Shown: in pieces, positions 51,601 through 57,572 of the stretch
How the letters are laid out: each line of letters opens with the position of its first letter
How positions within the stretch are numbered: position 1 is the stretch's first letter
Source of the DNA: Ridgeia piscesae
Lineage: Eukaryota; Annelida; Polychaeta; Sabellida; Siboglinidae
Assembly: GCA_025642075.2 (NCBI GenBank)
Contig: JAODUO010001348.1
Coordinates: forward strand, 1 to 64,000
Reading direction: 5' to 3'
DNA: 64,000 nucleotides
The notes under the pieces: model-generated
Databases searched by the model: none
The model's input: only the letters and a program-made list of their open reading frames with translations
What the model was told of the DNA's origin: nothing
Position numbers and translations under genes: made by a program

Positions 51601-54600
51601 ATAGTGGATAATTGTACATAAAACGATTTGAATAGCAGACATCATCAATGCCACAATTGTGTCCTGTCATATTCAAATGTCACACATCGTGCGGCCGCAA
51701 CAGAGGGCTGTTGTACCAAGACAGTTAAGTAAGCTATAATTGAACATTCACTGTTGTTGTTGGTGTTGTAGTTATACTGTAGAGATTGTATCTAGTCTGA
51801 CAACACACTCATATTTATACAATACAATCAAATTTATAGAATTTGTACTTAACTATTTGTAAAAGTGCACCTGAAACAACCGAGTACAAATCAGTATATA
51901 CAACTTCATGTAAATTGCTCAAGGAATAAATTCTAAATAAATATTGAAAAGGCATAAAAATAAACAAGATCAAACTGGAGTAATATAAAGAACCCTTGCC
52001 TCAGTCGACTCGTTTTCTTTTCCACTATCAAATTCTGCATCAAAGATTTCTTCTGCAAGAACAAAGCCAATTTCTCATGTACATGATATAATATTTAAGT
52101 AATAATATTATTACCACTTTAATACCCATTACAGTCACACACATGCACTGTATACGATTTCACCTTACAATAAACTTAATTGAGTAAACATGACACTAGT
52201 TGTCTACATTTACACTGAAATGAAACCGAGGTGCAATGAGCCTATCCAATTATGTGCCACTAGACTTTAATAAATTTAACAGATTAGCCACCCATAAAAG
52301 TATTTGGCACATAATAGTTTACACTAGCAGAGTATTGTCATTGCTCACCACTTGTCGCAGCAGAACAAGTCATTACAATGGTGCCAAATTGATGTAATGA
52401 AAACTCACAGATACCGATAATATTGTTTCTGCTCTTTTTTTTTTTAAATATACAAAACAGTAAAAGGTAACACAATGCAGGCTCACTGCAAACCAGGTAT
52501 AGCATCACACCCTCTTATTCTGCAGACGAGCCGAAAACAGGTTTTGTGATTTTGGCAGAAAGATGTATCCTGCGATCTTGTCATTTAACGTCCCAATTAT
52601 TTTTTATTAAATGCTGATATACTAATAAAATGCATGCTTTCACAAACCCACATATTAAAAACAATATTTGATATGATTCAAACACAAAACAACACTTTTT
52701 ATTCAATTGCAATTTTGCATCAATTTTAGCAACATTTGAATAAAATCTCTGGAGTACATTTCAATATGTGAGACTATACCATTTTAAAGCAGAATTTAAA
52801 GTAGAAAGACGGGTGAAACATTGAAGGAACACACAAAGGTCTTTCAAATCATAGACATTGTCAGTTATGCCGTGAAAATGGGTGTCACACGTGTGTTTGT
52901 AGTTCATCTCAGGTCATGAAACACATCTCAACTGGCTTGTTGAATGTGTATGTATGTGAGATTATGAGTTAACATCCACATGTCCACAAAACGATTTGCA
53001 ACATTTCATCCTACAGTTGATGCAACACGAATCAGTTAAAATGCCAGTATTACCATCAAATTTGTCTACTTCCATTTCTTCGTCAGAAGACACGTGCCCA
53101 ACGATGAGTTTCATTCTCTCGTCCTTAGTCAACTTCAGAGCTTTCTCTGCTTCGTCTGCCCCCTGGCGACAGCTCACGTTGCTGGTGAAGTACACTCCAC
53201 CTCGCTTGCACTCCTTCACGTCTGTTCCATCAAATGGCTTCACAAACCTAAACAATCACACTTTATACATACTTTATACAGATCTTTGTAGTTTGGCAAA
53301 CAGTAATTTCCAGCTTTGTAACTCAGCTGAGTTTTGGGTGATTTGATTGGAAATTTGGAACACGTCAAAAATTACCAGGGTAATGTTAGCAAAATATTTA
53401 GTCAGAGGATAACTAAGGTTTCAATTGAGGATCTTGGCCAAGTGGGCCAATCTAGATTGTAGAAAGCCTTGGGGCATTTTGGACAATGCAACAAAATAAA
53501 ATGATACATCATTGCCCAACAAAACAAAATTTCCACACTTGTAAATCACGTTGATATGAAAGTTTATTCAGAACATTGTACTGTTGAAATAGTAGGGCCT
53601 ACAGTGAGAAACTGACAGATGGCCTGGTTATTGCACGAAGTTGTAGGCTACGTCAGGGGATAACACGTTTACACTTCTACTTGCCGTAACTTTGATTTCT
53701 CTGGTGACACTGATTTTGTGCAACATCTTCCGTAAAAAGACATTTACTAATCGACTGATTATGATTCATAAGTTTACAAATATTAGTTTACAAGTGCATG
53801 TTTTCGATTTGCTGCGACCTGTCAGCAAACACTGACATGACAAATGTGGCGCGCATTTTTGCAAATTCATGGACGAAAAGTTCACCACATAAATTTATTC
53901 ATTTTAAAACTTTACGTCATTGTAAAAAATATTATGTTGTGATTGTTGTCATTCTAACAATTTTATATATGTACTATTTAACGCGGACTGAACGATATAT
54001 AGGCTGTTTGACTGATGACAAAGTTGAAGACTGAATCAGATCTGGCCAAATCCAACAGCTGCTGCTGTGGTAATGCTTTACAATTCAACTCATCATACAT
54101 TTCGTTTCCCCCGTGGCATCGATTTCATGCAACAGTTGCAGTGATGATCAACTGTCTAATTGACTGACAAAAAATCACAAGTTTCCAAACACATTTACTA
54201 GTGCAGGTTTTTGATTTGCTGCGACCAATCAATGTTGGCGAAAGGCGTACCGTCGCGAAGTGCTGCTGATTCAACATTTCTAGCGCTAAATCACTGCCGT
54301 TCACTGCAAACTGGTAATTTTAATATAAAGGATACTGAGAATGTATTATTTTAGTATAACATTTCCACAATACATAGCCAAATTCTGCCATCTAGCTTGG
54401 CATGCATGTCACACTTTCGGCATGTTATCATGAGCGCGGTGCTTCCCGGTCGATGCTAGCAGAGTTCGGCTTAATGGCGGACATCTACTATATCCGTACG
54501 GAGAAGAATTATTGCTGGTCTTCGCACGCGACTGATTCCACTGTTCGCGTTTGCAAAATAGTGCCACAGGACCGCTGAACAATCATAAATATGCTTGTAT

Positions 54601-54966
54601 ATTTTAATATAAGATTACTTTTTGCATGGGCGCGGTGACTCAATCTGTGTGCGCCGAGTGCTGTATTTGGTGTAAAAAGCAGTGAACGGGTTGGCACCCG
54701 ACTATATGTGTGCGTTGTTCACACCGATCTCAAACATCTCGACCAGAACAACCTGGTCAAACGAAGGAGGGGACTTGTATGTCCCTAAAGCACGAACAAA
54801 TGTTTTCAAGAACTCCATTGCTGTAAATGGTGCACACATATGGAATGAACAAGACCCAATAATAAGAAACTGGAACTCTCTCTCTGCCTTTAAGACGACA
54901 CATATGCATCATGTTTTTAACTAGAAAACAGTGACGCACGATTCAATGAACACTTACTAAACGTTT

Positions 54967-55034
<68 letters not shown>

Positions 55035-57070
55035 TATTTATCTTGTTTTATCATTTATCTATTTATTACTATTTTTCTTGTAATCTTTTATTTATTTATT
55101 CAGTACATTTATTTTTTATTGTTATCCATTTTTTATTCACTATATTCTAACGCATTACGCAATGTATAAAGTAGTCGATCAAATTGTTTAATGCATGTAT
55201 ATTATGTTTTACAATACACTTGCATTAGCAATCATGACCCTTGGGGAAATCAAATGTACATTTGATAAGGTTATCGTTAATAAATAATGTTTATTAATTT
55301 ACATGCCCGAAGAGCGCATTCAAGCAATTTGGGTGGGACAATGTAACAAATATTGCGCCTGTGGTGCATGAGCTTTTAGATTGAACCCTGTATTGGTCAT
55401 GCCAGAATTTGTCAATTCAGTGTCCCTTTAACTCCCTTGCACAAAAAGAGTGCACACAAAGAGTGCAGAGGTCGTATGAGGTTATATCAAAGCATCATGC
55501 GACGGGGAAAGTCGCCTTCCCCACAACATGAAACAAAACAGCATTTCCGTGTAATAAACCATGTGAACTGCTCTTGCTGTGATATGTCAATTATATTTCC
55601 TAACTGCTTTACCCTACTGTACTTTAATCATATAAATTTTTTAGAATTTGTTTTCACTGTACTCTCTTGTAAATATGCATTCGTTATTAAACTAATTCAT
55701 CATTTCATCTCTTGACCACAACAAACGAATTTCCCACGAGGGACAAATAAAGGTATTTTAATTATATATTGTTACAGTTTTCAGATTCCCCTAAGAACAA
55801 CTGCCAACTTACTTCTGTTTCACCCAACCTCTCGATGGCGGTTTGTCAAAGAACTGGACATGAATCTCTGTTTGCAAGCCTTGTGTCCTTGAATGGCTTC
55901 CTTTGTGTGAAAACACCAGACTCGGCCACCAGGGGTAGCCCTCCATCTTTGCCCACACGATGTCACCTTCATTGAAGCTTGACACTGCATAAACATCAAC
56001 TAATTATACTCGGTACATTTCCCAGCTTACAATATTTAGTAACTAGAATAGCTTGATATATTTTATATAACAGGGATTTTGGTTACAATGCTGCTTTTAA
56101 AGACTAACTAAATATAATTTTCTAGGGCACAGTTGACAAATATCTGGATTTGTCGTACATGTATGGCTCGATATATGAAAACAATTGCAACCTGCTATCC
56201 AGAACACCTAATAAGGCGGGCCAGATGATAATGTTGTCATCAGATAGATAGATCAGATAGTAATTAACAACACAGAATAAATATTAGTCATGACTGAATA
56301 AATGACTCAAATCAGAACAATTAACATATCGAAGTGTCTACGCGTACGTGAGCCGTATCTTTAGACCCGTGGCCTAACCGTATGTGAGGATGCGCGCGTA
56401 TCCTGTTTTTCAATTCTGTGCAAGCATGCTGCGTCCGTCTCGTCGGAGCAGCAGAATTACACGAGGTGAATAATGAACAAACTATATGTAAACATCCTAA
56501 TAAGGAAACTTCAAGAGGCCAACCCTGCAGAATGTTGTTGTCAAAATAGCCACTATCTCCACCGACTTCAGTCGACTTTAGTGAAGGGGCCATAGGCACA
56601 GTTAAGTTAATGTGTGTTGCCATGTCTATGTCATGGCCCACGCTACAGTTGATTCTCTAGCCCAGCGTAAGTGACACACTGTCAGTCACTCAGTGTCAGC
56701 AGTTTTTAATCGATCCTTATTAATAACAATTAATAATTAATTCTACACATCAGTTCCGACTTCCTGAATTTGTTTTACTCCCGCACGTTCAAGAAACCTA
56801 TCTAGTCATCTACTGAAACAATACGATCTAGTTATGCTAAATACGTAGACTACAAGATCGTCGGAACTAAAATGAACAGGTTATAGTCAATGTTGACATT
56901 GTTGATGGTTGTTTACGTTTTTCCGGCTCGTGGTTGGGCGACACAATCCCGTTCTTGTTACGACAACTCTTTCGTGGCAAGTCTTTCTTTGGCGTGTTTC
57001 CATTTTGATCAGAACTGTTTAAGTTGGGCTTTTTGTTGAAATACGAAAACAATGTGTTAGTTTTCGACAT
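22829..57070 (-). CDS. MSH6: MSH6, DNA mismatch repair protein (complete gene, 34 exons, one frame break)
   Basis: MSH6 pairs with MSH2 to form MutS-alpha, which binds base mismatches and small loops in nuclear DNA and recruits MutL-alpha. Thirty-four exons were placed by splice signals, phase and family similarity, totalling 4,060 nt. Removing one extra base in exon 17 gives 1,352 codons plus stop; human MSH6 has 1,360. In order the protein has an N-terminal PCNA-interaction-like motif, a PWWP domain, an acidic linker, mismatch-binding domain with FYE (about 419-421), connector, lever/clamp, and MutS ATPase with Walker [10 protein letters not shown] (about 1131-1139) and Walker B LVLLDELG (Asp about 1210). 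I chose the start at 57070 because [11 protein letters not shown] aligns with the human N-terminus; an in-frame ATG at 57130 would add 20 residues. Human MSH6 has 10 exons, so this copy is much more divided. SDF2 lies head to head. Confidence 0.96.
23443..25010. repeat. 1.6-kb minisatellite of a 21-bp unit, last intron of MSH6
   Basis: About 75 copies of a 21-bp unit TGCTGCTTGTTGCGTGCTGT-A, with TGCTTG/TGCGTG alternation and scattered indels. All three plus-strand frames stay open for over 500 codons because 21 is a multiple of 3 and the unit contains no stop. The resulting Cys/Leu/Ala-rich proteins are artefacts. In the MSH6 pre-mRNA it is transcribed as the complementary CAGCA-rich strand. 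Confidence 0.95.
25241..30936 (-). CDS. MSH6: MSH6 exons 27-33: MutS ATPase domain
   Basis: Exons are 30936-30838, 29900-29784, 29337-29250, 28975-28886, 27110-26956, 25881-25747 and 25308-25241. They hold [19 protein letters not shown], Walker [42 protein letters not shown] (signature loop), Walker B LVLLDELG joined to [13 protein letters not shown], the THYHSL switch region, and [20 protein letters not shown]. Every residue normally needed for ATP binding and hydrolysis in this block is present. A GT/GCGT microsatellite sits about 35 bp upstream of exon 30, and a 29-bp minisatellite lies in intron 31. Confidence 0.94.
25376..25408. repeat. (TTCTA)n microsatellite
   Basis: Six or seven TTCTA units in the last but one MSH6 intron region, between exons 32 and 33. 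Confidence 0.9.
26271..26590. repeat. 29-bp minisatellite, MSH6 intron 31
   Basis: Eleven head-to-tail copies of a 29-bp unit starting GATCAAGTTCAGTGGTGCAA. They are nearly identical; one copy has GAATATC in place of GAAGATC. The near-perfect homogeneity indicates recent expansion. Confidence 0.97.
26740..26945 (-). mobile_element. SINE copy, partial, MSH6 intron 31
   Basis: Reverse-orientation match to the 21,705 SINE body (CGTACACAAATACCCACTGT, CTATATCCAGG) and to its head (GAGAACCTAATGGTCTAACC). It ends about 10 bp from the exon 31 donor (26954-26955). Confidence 0.7.
27240..27840. repeat. Probable retroelement 3' ends in MSH6 intron 30
   Basis: The right edge reads TGCCATGGACAATAAAGGTT followed by (ATT)n, a typical LINE/SINE tail. 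The left edge has AATAATAATAAAACTTTATT next to CATGAAATCCGGGACG, which looks like a reversed tail of another copy. The interior is AT-rich without protein similarity that I can recognise. Confidence 0.4.
28260..28605 (-). pseudogene. LINE ORF2 C-terminal fragment (Rex1/CR1-like)
   Basis: The minus strand reads [20 protein letters not shown], then RKFSFS, a stop, [20 protein letters not shown] and [14 protein letters not shown]. This is the cysteine/tryptophan-containing C-terminal tail found in many Rex1/CR1/jockey retrotransposon proteins (RTRGH, CRLDxRKxSFS, VNxWNxLP, SVNxFKNxLD). An internal stop and 5' truncation make it dead. It is followed by a short 3' UTR-like segment toward 28,260. 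Confidence 0.8.
29011..29108. repeat. (GT)n(GCGT)n microsatellite
   Basis: Alternating GT and GCGT units (Z-DNA-prone) ending about 35 bp from the exon 30 splice acceptor of MSH6, within the region expected to hold the branch point and pyrimidine tract. Confidence 0.95.
29455..29745 (-). mobile_element. SINE copy, near full length, MSH6 intron 28
   Basis: Inverted copy with tail (CGTATAGAGCAAAGTATCC), body (TCATACACAAATATCCACCA, CTACAGCCAGGTACTTG, CAGCTGAGTGAACTAGAGCC) and tRNA-like head with B box (GATTTGAACCC on plus, the complement of GGGTTCAAATC). Confidence 0.85.
31030..31235 (+). pseudogene. LINE ORF2 extreme C-terminal fragment
   Basis: One plus frame reads [20 protein letters not shown] followed by [12 protein letters not shown] then stop. 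This resembles the basic C-terminal tail of a class of non-LTR retrotransposon proteins (RDAxDRxxWRKxVGR). It is short and 5'-truncated, so the assignment is tentative. Confidence 0.45.
31815..31935 (-). mobile_element. SINE fragment, MSH6 intron 26
   Basis: Reverse-orientation body words (TTCATACACAAATAATCCCC, CAGGCAAGTAAAATGGAGCA) without a head or tail. Confidence 0.6.
32211..35828 (-). CDS. MSH6: MSH6 exons 20-26: lever and clamp domains
   Basis: Exons are 35828-35748, 35326-35231, 34603-34513, 34070-34016, 33250-33150, 32696-32467 and 32340-32211. Segments include [114 protein letters not shown] and GALCRPEF. Exon 22 has an EGEGEG insertion before RFPDL, from three tandem GAGGGT copies not present in the human protein. 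Splice sites are canonical throughout. Confidence 0.92.
33345..33605 (-). mobile_element. SINE copy, MSH6 intron 23
   Basis: Reverse-orientation copy with body (GTGCACAAATATCCACTGCT, CAATAGCCAGGTACTCATTC, AGAGTAAACTGGAGCAATGT) and degenerate tRNA head (AAACCCAGG). It is followed directly by a TA microsatellite. Confidence 0.82.
33608..33673. repeat. (AT)n microsatellite
   Basis: About 33 perfect AT units at the head end of the adjoining SINE. Confidence 0.98.
36541..36800. repeat. 12-bp minisatellite abutting MSH6 exon 19
   Basis: About 20 copies of a 12-bp unit ACAGGTATTTCT with Thr/Ile-like variation, ending 6 bp from the last base of exon 19 (36806). Every unit contains CAGGTATTT, which on the plus (antisense) strand resembles both an acceptor end and a donor. 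On the transcribed strand it reads AAATACCTGT. Confidence 0.92.
36806..38725 (-). CDS. MSH6: MSH6 exons 17-19: core (lever base), exon 17 frame-shifted
   Basis: Exons are 38725-38577, 37812-37704 and 36968-36806. Exon 17 reads [18 protein letters not shown], then must change frame near 38,670 to continue [18 protein letters not shown]. In the first frame it stops five codons later. Exon 18 ([32 protein letters not shown]) and exon 19 ([33 protein letters not shown]) are well conserved. The exon 19 donor is followed within about 10 bp by a 12-bp minisatellite. Confidence 0.9.
38085..38160. repeat. Short dispersed repeat (GCGCCATAAATC type)
   Basis: TTTATAAAGCGCCATAAATC with GGAGGCGCTGTACATGAG at the right is paralleled at 43,330-43,375 (TTTACATAGCACCATAAATC, TGAAGGCACC). 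It is probably the tail of a retroelement common in invertebrate genomes. Class unresolved. Confidence 0.4.
38668..38672 (-). other. MSH6: Reading-frame break in MSH6 exon 17
   Basis: On the minus strand the bases TTTGATGAAGTAC encode FD in frame 1 and KY in frame 2. Conserved MSH6 sequence on each side requires a shift by one extra base (or two missing). No alternative splice site rescues it, because frame 2 is closed by TGA directly upstream. It is either an assembly/sequencing error or a real disabling allele. Confidence 0.85.
39528..42753 (-). CDS. MSH6: MSH6 exons 12-16: connector and start of core domain
   Basis: Exons are 42753-42605, 41919-41848, 41027-40956, 40012-39793 and 39597-39528. 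Recognisable segments are [71 protein letters not shown] and [12 protein letters not shown], all parallel to human MSH6. The exon 12 donor, AAG followed by GTCCCG, is very weak beyond the GT, but it is the only one that keeps phase 0 with exon 13. A tRNA-derived SINE sits between exons 13 and 14. Confidence 0.9.
41288..41580 (+). mobile_element. Second tRNA-derived SINE family, MSH6 intron 13
   Basis: The head has GGCGGTAGAGCGCTGGCCTG as a degenerate A-box region and a B box GGTTCAATTCC. CCTGTCA in the anticodon-arm position suggests an Asp-tRNA ancestor. A 200-bp unrelated body ends near TCTGAGAGATGAACTG. It is different in body sequence from the 21,705 family. No true tRNA cloverleaf closes, so it is not a tRNA gene. 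Confidence 0.75.
43160..47262 (-). CDS. MSH6: MSH6 exons 7-11: mismatch-binding domain
   Basis: Exons are 47262-47183, 47090-47003, 44206-44147, 43807-43733 and 43295-43160. They read [52 protein letters not shown] and [20 protein letters not shown]. The Phe-Tyr-Glu of exon 10 (about residues 419-421) is the Phe-X-Glu that stacks on and hydrogen-bonds the mispaired base in MSH6 and bacterial MutS, so mismatch recognition should be intact. All acceptors and donors are canonical. Intron 8 holds the foldback element at about 45.5-46.8 kb and a SINE. Confidence 0.93.
44270..44560 (-). mobile_element. SINE copy, MSH6 intron 9
   Basis: Reverse-orientation copy with tail (TTCTTATGTTGCGCAGTGTA), body (TTCGTACGCAAATATCCACC, GGAGCAACATAAAGTGAATA) and head (TAATCCAGGTTCCC, TCGAGTCTGAC). 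It lies about 60 bp downstream of exon 9 in transcript terms. Confidence 0.82.
45480..46775. mobile_element. Foldback element with inverted THAP-like coding relics, MSH6 intron 8
   Basis: Two long arms are inverted copies of each other with roughly a fifth of bases changed: about 45,480-45,985 and 46,775-46,380. Shared words include CAGAGCATGTTTACAAG, CGAGCAT, and a segment with CACTTTTACAAT and ACACCAGTTCG. Each arm, read outward to inward, encodes a protein start such as [20 protein letters not shown], a C-x4-C pattern followed by His-Arg-Glu, as in THAP zinc fingers carried by P-element, Kolobok and related transposases. Neither arm is intact. The ~400-bp spacer is AT-rich. Confidence 0.6.
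47925..48055 (-). mobile_element. SINE copy, left part, interrupted by a TA-flanked transposon
   Basis: Reverse-orientation tail and body (GTAAGTTCTCATAGAGCGCA, GGCAGCCCTGTTCAAACGGA, CAATGGCTACCAGTA). In other copies the last words continue as CAGGTACTCATTCATACAC. Here that continuation is found at 49,616 (TACTCATGGTACATACAT) on the far side of the inserted element. Confidence 0.75.
48056..49615. mobile_element. DNA transposon with TA target duplication, inserted in a SINE
   Basis: Perfect inverted termini CCGTAAATCCTGTATTACTA and TAGTAATACAGGATTTACGG, flanked by TA on both sides, bound 1,560 bp. Subterminal GGGGTGCGGCTTTAAAT words repeat near both ends (48,133; 49,496; 49,568). The minus strand near 48,400 reads [11 protein letters not shown], a Ser-Asp-rich acidic tail of the type at the end of pogo/Tigger transposases, and a related segment recurs near 48,590. 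No catalytic DDE domain is visible. The TA duplication fits the Tc1/mariner/pogo group. It lies in MSH6 intron 6. Confidence 0.75.
49872..57070 (-). CDS. MSH6: MSH6 exons 1-6: PIP-like motif, PWWP domain, acidic linker
   Basis: Exons are 57070-56917, 55984-55813, 53247-53054, 52052-52000, 50992-50735 and 50057-49872. Exon 1 starts [11 protein letters not shown]. The PCNA-binding pattern QxxLxxFF keeps Leu7 and the aromatic pair but has Thr where Gln is usual. Exon 2 carries the PWWP chromatin-reader core [15 protein letters not shown] (residues 58-72). Exon 3 ends in an acidic SSDEEMEVD, exon 5 encodes a run of Asp/Glu ([20 protein letters not shown]), and exon 6 ends [10 protein letters not shown], matching the human AFSAP segment. 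Intron 4 has an apparent GC donor. Intron 2 carries a LINE 3' end and a long diverged repeat. Confidence 0.9.
51998..52000 (-). other. MSH6: Apparent GC splice donor, MSH6 intron 4
   Basis: Exon 4 ends ...ACTGAG and is followed by GCAAGG. Phase 0 fits exon 5 exactly. GC donors with strong AG|GCAAG context are a known minor class. The only in-phase alternative is a GT six bases on (AAGG|GTTCTT), which would add Ala-Arg but is a poor donor. The partner acceptor is also odd: its pyrimidine tract is replaced by (AT)9 at 51,001-51,018. Confidence 0.65.
53470..54665 (+). repeat. Long dispersed repeat, plus copy (tandem subunits A and B)
   Basis: About 1.2 kb in MSH6 intron 2 made of two related subunits, both carrying a GTGACACTGATTTTGTGCAA-like block and ending TTGATTTGCTGCGACC. 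The whole A-B arrangement recurs inverted at 60,250-59,080 with about 20-25% divergence. It is non-coding as far as I can see. Its right end carries GTGACTCAATCTGTGTG. Confidence 0.75.
54682..55300 (+). pseudogene. LINE ORF2 C-terminus and 3' UTR
   Basis: A plus ORF (54,682-54,924) reads [51 protein letters not shown] and [15 protein letters not shown]. This is the C-terminal tail of jockey/CR1-like retrotransposon proteins (LNGLAPxYL, TRxxxxxxLxVPxxRT, SFxxxGAxxWNxLP, SLxxFKxxLK). A 3' UTR-like AT-rich region with a TA microsatellite (54,969-55,032) follows. It is truncated at the 5' end and sits in MSH6 intron 2. Confidence 0.82.
54969..55032. repeat. (TA)n microsatellite
   Basis: About 32 TA units within the LINE 3' region. 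Confidence 0.97.
56331..56453 (+). repeat. Inverted repeat arm, left of MSH6/SDF2 promoter
   Basis: The segment from GAAGTGTCTACGCGTACGTG to AGCATGCTGCGTCCGTCTCG recurs inverted at 58,602-58,480 with about 90% identity over some 120 bp. It lies in MSH6 intron 1; the partner lies in SDF2 intron 1. Confidence 0.9.
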
Positions 57071-57572
57071 ATTCCTGATTTCGATTGAGTTTCCCACCAA
57101 TTCATCTAAAATCGTCTTGCCGCATGGCAAAATGGCTGTGGGGGTGAGTGATGTAGCAAAACTAATATTGGTGAAGCATTTTTTTTTTAATAATTAAAAT
57201 AGCTTTATGCATTTGTTTATGTTTATCGCTACGCTTAAAACTTGTGTATATTTATTGCTGAAAAAATTACGTATCTCTCATATTTTACAATATTGTTAGT
57301 TCTTAACATCCACTCTACCCTAAATTTGGGATCAACCGCGGGAATTTTCATCCATTGAGCGCTCTCATGGTGTAGCAACGTTTTTGTAAAAACAATTTTC
57401 ATCAAAACGGTCTGTGAGATGCGAAAAATATTGGGCCAAAATATGTGTACAAACGTATCAAATAATTGCTTATGGATTTATTTATTACTTTTAGTTGTTA
57501 TTATGTAAAGTGGCCGGTAAAGGGCAATGAAAAAACCCGGAAGTAGCATAAACCGGAAGATACGTGTCCAAG
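57071..57572. promoter_or_regulatory. Head-to-head intergenic region of MSH6 and SDF2, probable bidirectional promoter
   Basis: Only 502 bp separate the MSH6 initiator (minus) and the SDF2 initiator (plus), so their transcription starts must lie within it, or start just inside it on each side. There is no TATA box in an obvious place. ACCGCGGGAATTTTC near 57,337 resembles an E2F site on the minus strand, which would fit an S-phase repair gene. CCAAGATGGCG at the SDF2 start resembles a YY1 site. Both motif calls are weak. Confidence 0.6.
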
